DNA of 64,000 nucleotides from Meghimatium bilineatum (taxonomy: Eukaryota; Mollusca; Gastropoda; Stylommatophora; Philomycidae). The stretch is taken from the NCBI GenBank assembly GCA_034231615.1, contig CM067311.1, positions 26,440,015-26,504,014 on the forward strand, read 5' to 3'. How positions within the stretch are numbered: position 1 is the first letter of the stretch; each line of letters begins with the position of its first letter. Positions 44,211-55,109 of the stretch are shown one piece after another. A program made the translations under genes and the position numbers. The notes below the pieces were generated by a model that had not been told where the DNA came from, ran no database searches, and was given only the letters and a program-made list of their open reading frames with translations.

Positions 44211-44870
44211 TTAATATCATATAATAATATCATACTCCAATGACATTCATGTTTTTTTTCGGTATTTATATCAACATAAGAATGTTTCCAATCGAAAGTG
44301 TAATATGTCCACATTACTTCTTGCAATATTTTTATGTGTACTGATATCAATTTTGTTACGTTATTGATAAGTTTTGATAATGGGGGTCTGTGACGTCATT
44401 TTTCCTTATATGTTTCATATATATTTTCCAATTTACTTGTTTTCGTAAAATAATAACTATTTTATTTACTTTGGTCTCATTTATTATGAAATCCAATCTG
44501 GCAAATGCTTCTAGCATCGTATTTGCTAATTTATGCCATTTTGTAAGAAAAATTAGCCATATTTTCATGTAAAGTTAAGTCTACTGTTTTTGATAGATGT
44601 CAAAATTCTTTCTAAATAATAAATTTTTGACGCACTATGCATATATATTATACATTATTGTGTTCGTAATTGGATTATCTACAGAAATGATACAGTTTGA
44701 GTGGAATTTATTGATTAAAAAATGCGGTACGGTCAAATATCATATCTTAAAATAATATTTATTTGCCATTTACATATTTTCTTTTGTCTAAAATAATTTT
44801 TAAATATTAACAAAAAAATATTTTCAAAATGTTCTTGTGATAATTACATTCTCTGTCCATTTCTGTTTCA

Positions 44871-44881
44871 AAATATATATA
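44871..44881. repeat. LINE target-site duplication, left
   Basis: AAATATATATA, repeated at 48,690-48,700 on the other side of the 3.8-kb LINE. Low complexity, so weaker than a mixed-sequence duplication. Confidence 0.7.
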
Positions 44882-47800
44882 GTTAGTTAGTTAGTCGTCG
44901 GATCATCATCACTGCAAACTGGACACATCCATAGTTGCTCCGATCTCTCCTTGAGTGTATCCGCCATCACACTTCTGCTGACAGTACCGGTCCTATGCTG
45001 GTTGACCATCATTCTTCTGCGCCCTCCAAAATGTTCACCTCTAGCAACACCGCATCTCAATACCTGATCTTTAATCCTAGCCATTGAAAAGGAATCATCA
45101 TCCACATTCGTCTCACTCTCGCGTGTTATATCTCTTAAGGAGTTCAAAACGTCAGCGCGATCCATTGCCCCATCGCCCTTTGCCACAATCGCACACGATG
45201 CCAGTTGATCCGCTCTTTCATTGCCTCGAACGCCCACATGTCCCGGCACGAAAATAAATGTAACCGCTTTCAAGCTCGCATTTCTCAAGGCCTCAATCCA
45301 CTGTTCGCGAACGAGACCCACTTGTACCTTCTTAATCATACTCATAGAGTCACTCAAGATGCAGACCTGCGTTACTTTCTGTGTGCGTAGCCACTCAAAT
45401 GCCTTGGTCACCGCCATAGTCTCCATGGTCATACTACTCGTAGTGACCGCAAAGGCACCACTTTCCTCCTTGATCGTTTTACCTGCGCACTGAGCTGTAA
45501 AGGCCCAAGCACTGCAAACATGCCTAATTACAGATCCATCAGTGTATATAATCACATCCCCCTCTTTGGTATTCTCACTGATTAAAGCCTGCACTTCTTT
45601 CTCCACAGCTGTGGGACACCATTCTCTGCATTCCCTGCTAAGTGATATTACTACTCTCAAACAAGTTTCGAAATCTGTGGGTAGACCTATCCATTCCGCA
45701 CCAACTGCCACATCCTGTAATCGGCACACGCTTTGTATTACATCTTCAGCACGTCCCATCCACGACCTTCCTCTCTTGAGTCTGCTACCTTTAACTTTCT
45801 GTATTTCGGAATGCAACGGGTGTTCCTTATCTGCATGTATTTGAAGGTACGCCCGTGCACGGCAATACTGTAATCTATGCTCAGCTGTTGGGCAGTCAAG
45901 TAGGTTCTTGTCGTGCATAGCTCTTGTCGATGTGTCTCTTGTGCATCCCAGAATGATACGCATTGCTGCATTCTGGACTCTATCCAGTCTTTCGATCTGA
46001 GTTTGGCTAAGAGTCAGAATTGCCAGTGCATATTCCACCACAGCCACAACCAAACCCTGGTACAAAAGAAATAACAATCTTTGCTCACATTGCGCAGCAG
46101 CCATAACCTTCATTGCTGCTAAGCCTTTGCCTGCCCTTATGATAATGTGGTCAACATGTTCCCTGAAACTCAGGCTTCTGTCAAAAAACACACCCAGATA
46201 TCTCATTGTGCTAGTTCTTTCTAAACTTTTCCCGGACAACGAAACTTGTGGCATGGGTGTCTTTATCATGTGATTGTTCAAGGAAAACCACGTCACGAAT
46301 GCCTTAGACGGATTAACCACTGCTCCCGTATCTCGACACCAATTTGTCAGTCTGTCCAGCTCCTTCTGTAGTTCCACGACGCACTCTTCTCGATTTCTGC
46401 CCTGTCTATACACCAGGATATCATCGGCGTATGACATCGTACTGCCAACACCTGTGATTTGATTGCCAGCGATATGTACTGCGTATACATTGAAAAGTAC
46501 AGGAGATAGAGGCGATCCCTGTGGCAGGCCAGGGCTAATAACCGTTGGTGTAGATATCCAGTTACCACACTTAAGAACTACAACCCTGTGCATCAGGGCG
46601 GCGCCAACCCAACGCACGACAAAAGGATTAACTGCAAGATTTAACAGCTGGTGCATCAAGATATCCAAGGACACCCTATTGTACGCATCCTCAAGGTCTA
46701 TTGCGACCGCACATGTCTCCATGCGCGAATCAAACCCCTCAAAAACATCCTGCGCAAATATGGCTGCATTTTGCCATGTCTTCTTTCCTGGACGATATCC
46801 TCCTAACAATGTTGGTAAACACTTATTTCTTTCAAGATAACACGATACCTTCCGGGCCACAATTTTTTCCAAAAGCTTGCCAATCGTATTCTGCATAGTT
46901 ATTATTCTGTAGCCATGTATCCTGGTGTGGTCCTTCCCAGGTTTGTGTAGTGGAATTAAATAGCTGTGCAACCAGTCTTCTTTCACTGTGCCCGTTAGAA
47001 GGCTATTATTGAACATGTCCGCCAACTCTCCCAACTCCTCATCCGTTCTTCGACTAATGTCATCGTATCTAATGCCATCTGGCCCTGGTGCTGTATTTTT
47101 TTTACTTTTCAGTGCCTTCCTGATTTCTTCAACTGTGATTAGCATATGGTTTTCCATGCTCAAGTTCTTACACGTGTCTGTGAGCGTTTTCCTGATTTCT
47201 TGATATGCCTCCACATTTCTCTGACCAATTTGTGCAGTGTAGTGTGCCAGCAATGCCGCACCTTTTGTCTCGTCCGTCTTCTGCCAGACGGTATCGTCGC
47301 TCTGGAAATCGGCAATATTCACGCGTCTTGTGAGACCATTCATGGATTTGTGTAACCGCCAGAACAATTTTAGTGACTTTTCGCGTGTGATCTCTTTGCA
47401 AAATTCGTCCGCCTTTGCTGACTTTGCAATATCTTTGAATGTTTGGACTAAGATATCTTTCTTCCGTTTCCATTGTGCGACCTCCATGGGCTGAGCCGCA
47501 ACACGTTTCCGTGCCCTTTGCCATAGTGATACTGCTTTCCGTTTCTCGCTCCATGCCCTTTGGACCTCTTCGTTCCACCAGCAGGGCCTATCCCACACCA
47601 GATTTCCCACTACTTGAGCCTTACGTTTGTCTTGTCGAATTCTGCTCACAACATCCACTCCTCTTCGATCATATTTAAAGGATCTTACCTTTGGCCTTAT
47701 CTGCTTACTTTTGTCATTTTTTAAGAGAACAACACATGGGAGGTGGTCACTGCCATGATGCCCCAGCACGTCCCATTTGCAGATAGCCACAGCAGCTGAT

Positions 47801-48689
47801 GACACCAATGCCAGGTCGATAGCGCTATCATCATAACCATCCCTGCTTGCCATCCTTGTTATACGGCCATCGTTAAGGCACACCAGGTCCGTATCTGTCA
47901 GGGCCTCCTCAAGTTCTCTTCCCTGTTTGTTCGAAGCACTATTGCCCCATGATGTACCTTTCGCATTGAAGTCACCACAAAAGAGGATCTGCTTTTCCTG
48001 TTCCATTATCTCCCCTAGGATCGTCCAACCCTGAAGATCAATGCTCGTGTTGCAGGCATACACATTTACAATCATGATTGGGTGCTGGACCCTCACTGCC
48101 TGTAACTGGATATTGTCACTATCCCACTTGGACATATCAACCTCGCATACACTAAAACCCTCGCGTACTAAGATTGCCTGTCCAAGATGTCGCCTGTTGT
48201 AGAAACACTGAAATCCGGCTATCCTGATATTACCACTTTCACCTAGCTGTGTTTCTTGCAATGCAATGACGTCAGCCTCATAACACATCTTTTCTAGCTC
48301 TGTTCTACGCTTGTGTACACTGGCCACATTCCAAAACAGCACACGCACGTTTTTAATTCCTAGCCTAGCTGTTTTCGATCTCGTTCTTCTAGCACCCGCC
48401 CGGTGACTTTTCCTTTTTGAGCCACCTCGTTTAGGCCGCTTGATATTGGCTGCCATTTTTCAAACAGTGTGACAACGATTACACTCACGAAGACTTCAGC
48501 TCAGATGCACGCACTCCGTTAGCACCGGCGAAGATCTTAATGAGTGGACCTCCTGGTCAGAGAATAACAACACATCACCACACAATCTCCTAAATGAAAA
48601 CAACAAATATATCCATTGTTCAAGTGAAACTGTTGGTGACAAACAAAAACACTTGCGTTGCTATCCACCATTTTGACTGGAAGTCAATG
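44882..48689 (-). mobile_element. Complete or near-complete RNase H-bearing LINE (I group, Nimb/Ingi-like)
   Basis: 3.8 kb with one long ORF, a 5' leader of about 230 bp (ccagtcaaaatggtggatag start) and no 3'UTR to speak of: the stop codon is part of the terminal (ACTA)n tail. Flanked by an 11-bp AAATATATATA duplication. Domain order endonuclease-RT-RNase H places it in the I group. The single ORF without a separate gag-like ORF1 suggests Ingi- or Nimb-type; exact clade unresolved. Confidence 0.88.
44887..48456 (-). CDS. LINE polyprotein: endonuclease, reverse transcriptase, RNase H
   Basis: 1,189 codons without interruption. A basic N-terminus (MAANIKRPKRGGSKRKSHR) is followed by an APE-type endonuclease (about residues 35-250) with ALQETQLGE, LFCGDFNAKGTSWG, DSAIDLALVS and GHHGSDHLP. 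The RT (about 470-760) has SPGLPQGSPLSPVLFNVYAV and the catalytic MSYADDILVY. The RNase H (about 985-1,120) has VIIYTDGSVI, MTMETMAVTKAFEW, CILSDSMSM and PGHVGVRGNERADQLA, so its acidic residues are all present. A CPVCSDDDPTTN end closes the protein. It makes the DNA nick and primes reverse transcription of its own RNA. It lies antisense to the host gene, in the intron between the two TIR exons. It looks capable of activity as read. Confidence 0.95.
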   Translation of the reverse strand: MAANIKRPKRGGSKRKSHRAGARRTRSKTARLGIKNVRVLFWNVASVHKRRTELEKMCYEADVIALQETQLGESGNIRIAGFQCFYNRRHLGQAILVREGFSVCEVDMSKWDSDNIQLQAVRVQHPIMIVNVYACNTSIDLQGWTILGEIMEQEKQILFCGDFNAKGTSWGNSASNKQGRELEEALTDTDLVCLNDGRITRMASRDGYDDSAIDLALVSSAAVAICKWDVLGHHGSDHLPCVVLLKNDKSKQIRPKVRSFKYDRRGVDVVSRIRQDKRKAQVVGNLVWDRPCWWNEEVQRAWSEKRKAVSLWQRARKRVAAQPMEVAQWKRKKDILVQTFKDIAKSAKADEFCKEITREKSLKLFWRLHKSMNGLTRRVNIADFQSDDTVWQKTDETKGAALLAHYTAQIGQRNVEAYQEIRKTLTDTCKNLSMENHMLITVEEIRKALKSKKNTAPGPDGIRYDDISRRTDEELGELADMFNNSLLTGTVKEDWLHSYLIPLHKPGKDHTRIHGYRIITMQNTIGKLLEKIVARKVSCYLERNKCLPTLLGGYRPGKKTWQNAAIFAQDVFEGFDSRMETCAVAIDLEDAYNRVSLDILMHQLLNLAVNPFVVRWVGAALMHRVVVLKCGNWISTPTVISPGLPQGSPLSPVLFNVYAVHIAGNQITGVGSTMSYADDILVYRQGRNREECVVELQKELDRLTNWCRDTGAVVNPSKAFVTWFSLNNHMIKTPMPQVSLSGKSLERTSTMRYLGVFFDRSLSFREHVDHIIIRAGKGLAAMKVMAAAQCEQRLLFLLYQGLVVAVVEYALAILTLSQTQIERLDRVQNAAMRIILGCTRDTSTRAMHDKNLLDCPTAEHRLQYCRARAYLQIHADKEHPLHSEIQKVKGSRLKRGRSWMGRAEDVIQSVCRLQDVAVGAEWIGLPTDFETCLRVVISLSRECREWCPTAVEKEVQALISENTKEGDVIIYTDGSVIRHVCSAWAFTAQCAGKTIKEESGAFAVTTSSMTMETMAVTKAFEWLRTQKVTQVCILSDSMSMIKKVQVGLVREQWIEALRNASLKAVTFIFVPGHVGVRGNERADQLASCAIVAKGDGAMDRADVLNSLRDITRESETNVDDDSFSMARIKDQVLRCGVARGEHFGGRRRMMVNQHRTGTVSRSVMADTLKERSEQLWMCPVCSDDDPTTN

Positions 48690-48700
48690 AAATATATATA
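48690..48700. repeat. LINE target-site duplication, right
   Basis: AAATATATATA, matching 44,871-44,881. Confidence 0.7.
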
Positions 48701-48827
48701 TTACATTATAATGTAAATATATTTAGAAGTAGTATTTCTTGTTTCCGTGATGCATGTGCACACACAAAAATCTAACAAAATTTAATTACGTTTAAACGCT
48801 AAAAATATTCCGGCCGGAATCAGTTAA

Positions 48828-50740
48828 AGATTGGACAGGGTGTGAAGTTTCCAAACTCATCAGGATTATAGAGATAGAGATCAACTAATAAATTTGTCAT
48901 TGCTTGAGATCACGTTTTATGAAGAACAATCCAATGTAGTAGTGCATGGATGATATTTGAGAATTCAATATTGAGTAGAGCAGAAGAATGAAGGCTCAGA
49001 TGTAAAATGCAACAATCCAGGAATGATTTTTTCCCATTTTTATTCTGCAACAAACCAAAATTTTCATGAATTTAGCCATGAGAAGACATGTTTTGCCTGT
49101 GGTCGCAATCACACGCCATACGATATCGCTCCATTCCCGAGTACGGAACTTCACGAAGTTAAAGCTTATATGACGTAGAATTCCCGCAACACGAAGCTAG
49201 GAATACGTCACAGTGTAAAGGTCAAATTCCTTTACTCATTACGATTGTAAGAGAGAGAAAGCCGGTTGAATTTGTCAACGCATTTCTAGAGCGACTTTAG
49301 CCATTTTCGGCCGTATTTTACTATCAAATTGAGTACCGCGTGGCATGGGTAAGTGATCGTGACTACATGTTCTAATTGTTGTTTTTTGTGTTTAATATGT
49401 TGTTATTTGATAAGAATGTTTGTGTAGTCTTTCAAAAACACAAAAATAATATGTATCAGGGGTGCCACGTGTGTGCTTAGACAATAATTACGCTGCGTGT
49501 CGGGATAGACCTAGTGTTGACCGGACGGACGTTATATGCAATTTCTTCACGTTTTATTAGTTTTTTAGTTCATATTATATTAGTTTTGATATAAAACAAT
49601 ATATATATACAATAAGTATAGGTATTTATGAGGATTTTATCAATGTTGTCACACATTTCTCATGTATTAGGGTCGTCACGAAGATATATTTGCGATTTTG
49701 AAAATGACGTTTTGCGTTTTTCGCGAGAATTTTCAACTTCAAAACTTGCTCACAACTGTCATATCACACATACAACAACAACAAAAACACGATAATATTC
49801 ACTATTCACTCCTTTATTTAGATGTGCAAAAATTATTTTGATATCTTTTAAAACAAAAAAGTTTTGACGTTTTCAAAACACCCACCATCAATAATGCAAA
49901 TTTTACAAAAAATAAGTCAGGCCCTGGGGGAAGTTTTGTAATTTTAAGCCAGGGCTCTAAAGGTTAAAACTATCATAAATTCTGATGAAAAAATTAAGTA
50001 GCCTGATAAGAAAATGTGCTTAATTGCTTAACAATGCAACATATATTTTAGTTTAACATTTAAAACATCACAATATTAATGGTAGCAGCAAGCATAGAGT
50101 GAGTAATTGAAAAAACAATTAGATGTAACATAGTGAAAAATTATTTTTACGCATTGTTGAAAATTGATTCGTCATTGACCTATCAAATTTCATTGTGTCA
50201 GAGATTGGAATCTTGGCATATGATTTAGTCACTTGTGGTATCGAAAAAGTCTACAGGTTAGAAATAGACCCAATGCAGTTGTTTTTTTTTGCCCCATGGA
50301 GGTCTTAGCCTGACTACCCTATCATTATTATGGTAATACAAGAAAATATGTCCAACAGAATACAACAGGCAAATCCTGGAACAGGATAATGAAGTTTTGC
50401 TAATCACTATGAACACACATAATAACACACACAAATCAACGTTTCAACCAAAAAGACTTTATCAAGAACACATTAATAAAAAAAAAAACTAAGAGTAAGA
50501 GTGGCACTATTCACATGGCATGGCTAAATATAGATATAATTTGGAAGAGTTCAAACTAGAAGAACAGAGATGAAACAACACAAACATAAAATAGACAAAA
50601 CAGACCCAAATATCGATAAAACAAAACAAACAGAAATATGCGAAACAACAAGATATGATCCATACAACTGGCATTGATTCCAATTTAAATTAATTAATGA
50701 GAATTAATGAGTTCACTCTAATTTTATTTTATTAGTTCAA
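48828..50740. other. Intron stretch without a gene
   Basis: 49,080-49,350 is richer in CpG than its surroundings and ends gcgtggcATGG|gtaagt, which looks like a leader exon with donor but has no coding support. 49,948-49,970 reads gccagggctctaaaggTTAA, resembling a piggyBac terminus. The rest is AT-rich; nothing else seen. Confidence 0.4.
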
Positions 50741-50744
50741 AATA

Positions 50745-50960
50745 TCTGCATGATCCATTGCTTTACCACTGGACACAGTAGCAGTGCAAGCCAATCAATC
50801 TACTCTCTCATTGCCCTGAACACCCACATGACCAGGCATGAAAATGAATGTAACACATTCCAACTTTGCTTTATTGACTGCCTCAAGTCACTGCTCTTGA
50901 AATGCAACTCATATTTGTATTTTTCTGGTCATTCTCATTGAGTTATGCAGACATGAATTG
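50745..50960 (-). mobile_element. I-group-like LINE RNase H scrap
   Basis: Minus strand reads 'VTFIFMPGHVGVQGNERVD' once two stops and shifts are allowed for; matches VTFIFVPGHVGVRGNERAD of the intact copy. Confidence 0.7.
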
Positions 50961-51120
50961 CTCACTGTGAAATCCTTAAAGCATTGTATACTGCTAAAAG
51001 GTGAAGTCTTCTGGGTATGAAAGACAGCTCCGGAAAAACAGCCCAATTACTCTTATGAAACAAGAGCATCATCGAGGGTAATTCCTGGAGACTAAAGCAG
51101 TTAAAGCGTGTAAATACCCG
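50960..51120. repeat. Interspersed repeat related to 39.73-39.90 kb
   Basis: Both read ggtgaagtcttctgggtatg-like and aattcctggagactaaag-like blocks in the same order. Confidence 0.55.
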
Positions 51121-51169
51121 GTATATCTTTGTTAACCTAAGTAAGAGAAAAATAGTTTTTAGAAATTAT

Positions 51170-51480
51170 ATAAACCAGTTCTGATGTATGGAGGTGAATT
51201 ATGGACAATCAGTAGAATAGTACTAAACAACAATATGTTTCGTCAACAAAAATAAGAAAAAATGGACTTATATCGGACATGTACTTTGAATGAATTAAAA
51301 ACAGACTGCCACTACATGCATTAAAATTGGTTCCAGATAGCAAAATAAAAAGAGGAAAACCATAAAAGATTCTTCACAGAAGAACCATCAAAGAGGGTAT
51401 GACTGTGCTTCAACAACATACAAGAATTACACACAGTAGCATCACATTACTTGAACTTAAGATCTTACGTTCTTAAGAGC
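51170..51480 (+). mobile_element. LINE RT tail remnant
   Basis: Frames give 'YGQSVE', 'KKWTYIGHVL', 'KRKTIKDSSQKNHQRG', the usual tail order of the SYGCESW family. Heavily decayed. Confidence 0.55.
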
Positions 51481-51589
51481 ACTGGTTTCTGCCGTCTGCA
51501 CTGTATTTGGTATAGAAGGAACATAGAAAGTAGAGATGTGGTTATATAGAACAATACTGAGAACACCATGGAGCTAATGAAGATACATT

Positions 51590-53036
51590 TGTCTATTGTC
51601 TATCCCCAGGTGAATGATTGTTGATTGCATTCACACTTGCCGTTAAGCGTAGGGGTGGTATCTTAAGCTGTCGTTTCAAGGCCAGATGTGACGCTGAGGT
51701 TGCATTTAGTTCATGTTTGTTCAAGGTTATCTTAATGTTTTCTATCCACCGTTTTCTTGGTCTACCTTTTGATTTACACCCGGATATTCTTGTATTTTAT
51801 GCTCTTATTGGTATTTGGTTTGGCTTCATTCTCATAAGGTGACCGAACCATTTTACTTGCTGTCTCTCAATATGTTCGATACATGATATTATACCAACTA
51901 TTTTCCTAATTTCTTCATTTCTTATTTTATCTAGTTTGGTAACCATTGCAGCTTTCCTCAGACACTTCATTTCACATGTGACGATTTTTCTTTGCTGCGA
52001 AGCTGTTAAAGACCATGTTTGACATTGGTAGCACAGTGTTGGTATAAAAATTGTAGATATTATTTGTTTTTTAATTTCCATCTTGATCTTTGGATGAAGA
52101 AGTAATGGTGAAAGTTGGTAAGTCACTGTGTTTGCTTTCTGGCACCTTGTTTCTATTTCACTGTCTAGTCTTCCATCTTCGGAAAAAATGCTGCCTAGAT
52201 ATTTAAATTCTTTGGCTTGTTTCACTTTGGTGTTATCTATTGTTATATTCATTGGTGTTGAAGACTTGCTAATTTTCATAACTTCTATTTTTTGTACATT
52301 AATTTTCATGTTGTACTTCTGACATGCTAACAACAATGCATTGATGTGCTTTTGCAAAGTTTCCTCATCTTTGTATATTAAACTTTGATCATCGGCAAAT
52401 AATAGTTCATTGATTTCATTATTAAGTTCTTCATCAGGTTTATTTGCAATGTTTTCCTCTTTGTTGATATGAGCTTCTTTTATTATTCTGTCCATGTATA
52501 TGTTGAAAAGTAGGGGTGAAAGTACACATCCTTGTCTTACTCCAGATCTTGTTTCAAAAGGTTCAGTCATTTCATCTGTTGTTCTTACTGAGCTTTGGTA
52601 TTTTTGATATATCGCTTTTATATTAACTAACAGTTGTCCTCTGATGTTATACATTTCTAAGGTTTCCCATAGAATGTTTCTATCTACTCTGTCGAATGTC
52701 TTTTCCTGGTCTACAAATACTGTGTTTACATCTTGATTGTATTCGATTGCTTTTTCACTCAGTTGTTTCAGTGTGAAAAGTGTGTCTGTACAGCTTGCTC
52801 CCCTTCTGAAGCCAAACTGAGAGGGGCTCAACTGTGGTTCTGCAATGTAACACATTCTTTGTTCTATTAATGTTTGTGTAGATTTTACCTGTGTGACTTA
52901 ACAAGGAGATGCCTCTATATGACTCACACTCTCTCTTATTACCTTTGTTTTTCCATAGTGGTACAATTACTGATTTTTGCCAGTCGTCTGGTACTTTTCT
53001 TTCTGACCAGGCTATTAGATACATTATTATCAACAT
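51590..53036 (-). mobile_element. LINE with large RT fragment (LFADDQ family)
   Basis: Reading on the minus strand: 'WQKSVIVPLWKNKGNKRECE', 'YRGISLLSHTGKIYTNI' (52,755-53,036); then, after a frameshift, 'PSQFGFRRGASCTDTLF', 'GVRQGCVLSPLLFNIYMDR', 'INELLFADDQSLIYKDEE', 'FKYLGSIFSEDGRLDSEI', 'FIPTLCYQCQTWSLT' and 'QVKWFGHLMRMKPNQIPIRA' (51,797-52,855). The RT catalytic pair is FADD. The endonuclease is missing (5' truncation near 53,040). The 3' end matches 59.64-60.05 kb, including cattcacctggggatagaca. Confidence 0.88.
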
Positions 53037-53166
53037 TAATATTAAAAAACAATATTATTTTAAATAAAAGCATATCTACAACAGCAGTGTACACACACTA
53101 GCTACTATGTCACGAGTTCATTTTGTAACTAAACAATATAAACAGATATAATATTTGAACTTTTAG

Positions 53167-53308
53167 GCTGAAGGCTACAAATTATGGGTAGATTGGGATC
53201 ACACAAGAGGGTCTACACTACAAGCAATGGCAGAAGCAGTGGAGAGCTCAGCTGTGGTGCTCATTTGTATGTCTGAGAAGTATAAACAAAGTCCTAACTG
53301 CCAGACTG
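53167..53308 (+). CDS. ARM-TIR-SAM gene, exon 7 found (TIR domain centre)
   Basis: Acceptor ttgaacttttAG, donor CTG|GTAAGT. Phase 0 in, phase 1 out. Residues AEGYKLWVDWDHTRGSTLQA, MAEAVESSAVVLICMSEKYK, QSPNCQT. These give TIR beta-B, the BB loop (WDHTRGST), helix B/beta-C and the 'S..C..E' box, whose Glu codon starts with the last base of this exon. Separated from exon 6 by a 10.7-kb intron that holds the intact LINE. Confidence 0.94.
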
Positions 53309-53985
53309 GTAAGTCTTGTGTGCAGAGAATTTTGTGATTTATTTCTGAGAATTGTGTGATTGATTTCTGAGAATTGTGGAATAAAATAAAATGAGTCTAG
53401 TGAAAACATGATTTTACCCATATATGCTCGCTGCCTAGTCATTTGGTGACCAGAAGCAGTCTGTCTATTGTTGCCTTCAGCACATACTTCGTGGAGATGG
53501 TTCCATTCGTCAATCATCCATAGTTGTCAACTAGTACGGATTCTGTGCATTCATATGGATTTTGCCCCCCCCCCTCACAAAATGTGCTTTTTTGTGTGTT
53601 TTTTTTTTTACAAAAAATGTCATTTGGTTGTTATATATTCAGTAATTACTACTAATGCAGACAATTTGTTCCTATTGATGGACAAAAAATGACAAATTTT
53701 AACAAATTTGTGGGGTTTTTGGGGAGTTTTTGTTTTGGGTGCAAAATACTGACATTTTTATTGAAATACGAAAATAAATTGTTAAAAATATGTTATTTCT
53801 TATTTGTTTGGTTAACCAAAGGTTTTTTGCATGCCATAAATGATTAGTTAACTCAAACCCTGATCACATGGTTAACAGACAAGTGAATTATATACTATAT
53901 TACAGAGGCTCTCAAAATAAAGCTAAGATGATACTCACATATACATTATGTCTGCCAGTCAGCAGGGATCCCTGCACATACAAAT
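53309..53985. other. Intron sequence, nothing recognised
   Basis: Contains a local duplication of tgagaattgtg.ga near 53,345-53,380 and homopolymer runs; no gene. Confidence 0.4.
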
Positions 53986-53989
53986 ATCT

Positions 53990-54530
53990 GTTCATATAAG
54001 CCTAATCATCATGTTAGCGGAGGTAGCATGGATTCTTGCACATACAAAAAAGCTGTTTCATATAATCATCAAATCTGGCAGAGATAGCATGGATTCCTGC
54101 ACATAAAAAAAGCTGTTTCATATAATCATCAAATCTGGCAGAGATAGCATGGATTCCTGCACATAAAAAAAGCTGTTTCATATAATCATCAAATCTGGCA
54201 GAGATAGCATGGATTCCTGCACATAAAAAAAGCTGTTTCATATAATCATCAAATCTGTCAGAAATAGCATGGATCCTTGCACATAAAATAAGCTGTTTCA
54301 TATAATCATCAAATCTGGCAGAGATAGCATGGATTCCTGCACATAAAATAAGCTGTTTCATATAATCATCAAGTCTGGCAGAGATAGCATGGATCCTTGC
54401 ACATAAAATAAGCTGTTTCATATAATCATCAAATCTGGCAGAGATAGCATGGATTCCTGCACATAAAAAAAGCTGTTACATATAATCATCAAATCTGGCA
54501 GAGACTGCATGGATCTCAGCAAATAAATGA
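53990..54530. repeat. 60-bp minisatellite, about 9 units
   Basis: Units read agctgtttcatataatcatc, aaatctggcagagatagcat, ggattcctgcacataaa. The period is 60 bp exactly across most of the array. The 135-codon minus ORF reflects the 20-codon period. Confidence 0.95.
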
Positions 54531-54720
54531 TAAAGTCTGTCAGTCAGATTGACTAACCAACCAAACTGACAATTAACTATTCTCTAAGAACACTGTTTGA
54601 TGGGATCCTGTGTTATTTTCTTTCTTGTTGTTATTTTCCATGTTGTTGATGCAGGTGTCTTGTTAATTATATGGCTAAATTTAGCTCATACTTAACATTT
54701 CTTTTTGTAACTGCCAACAG

Positions 54721-54869
54721 AGGCAGAGTATACATTTCAGCTGAGGAAAGACTACATCCCACTCATGATGCAGTCTAGATATCGGCCTGATGGCTGGCTG
54801 GGTGCGATATTGGGTGCAAAACTTTTTTTTGATTTCAGTGGCAAATATCCGTATGAGAAACCATTACAG
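54721..54869 (+). CDS. ARM-TIR-SAM gene, exon 8 found (TIR domain end)
   Basis: Acceptor taactgccaacAG, donor CAG|GTATGT. Phase 1 in (g|ag gives Glu), phase 0 out. Residues EAEYTFQLRKDYIPLMMQSR, YRPDGWLGAILGAKLFFDFS, GKYPYEKPLQ. The first Glu, three residues after the Cys of exon 7, aligns by motif with the catalytic Glu of TIR NADases (plant C-L-x-E-L). The rest gives beta-D, the W-L-G and FDFSGKY segments conserved in this invertebrate family. Confidence 0.94.
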
Positions 54870-55109
54870 GTATGTGGCAATAGCTGATTCTGATAGTTTA
54901 TGATGATAATATTCCAACAAATTGGTTACATCTGGAAAACAAAAATCAATAGAAGTCAGAAATAAAAATATATTGAAAATATATATGACTGGCTTAGATT
55001 CATTCAACATAAGATAGGTATTAATTTCTTTGGTAGTTGAGAAGTGAGAGTTCCAATGGTTTGTACATATATATACACAATCATAAATTTAGAGTATGCA
55101 TACACATGT

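Larger units (their letters stand above)
44214..48823 (+). mobile_element. Non-autonomous piggyBac-type element split by a LINE
   Basis: The right end at 48,823 is followed by TTAA (48,824-48,827) and reads inverted CTGATTCCGGCCGGAATATT, as in the 14.3-kb element. 44,653-44,800 resembles 16,637-16,800 (attgtgtt.cg.aattggatta, tttgcattttcatatttt type matches), and 48,760-48,823 resembles 17,300-17,371. The left end was not found; 44,214 is only where the previous LINE stops. No transposase is present. Confidence 0.6.

Noticed and set aside
45205..48000. Many short ORFs on the plus strand across the LINE
   Set aside because: Shadows of the 1,189-codon minus ORF, whose catalytic motifs settle the strand.
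54014..54421. 135-codon minus ORF with 20-residue repeats
   Set aside because: Follows from the 60-bp minisatellite inside an intron.
54721..54869. Gene as a SARM1 orthologue
   Set aside because: Domain order is ARM-TIR-SAM with a single SAM after TIR, and the TIR motifs (EAEYTFQL, FDFSGKY) are those of a different invertebrate group.
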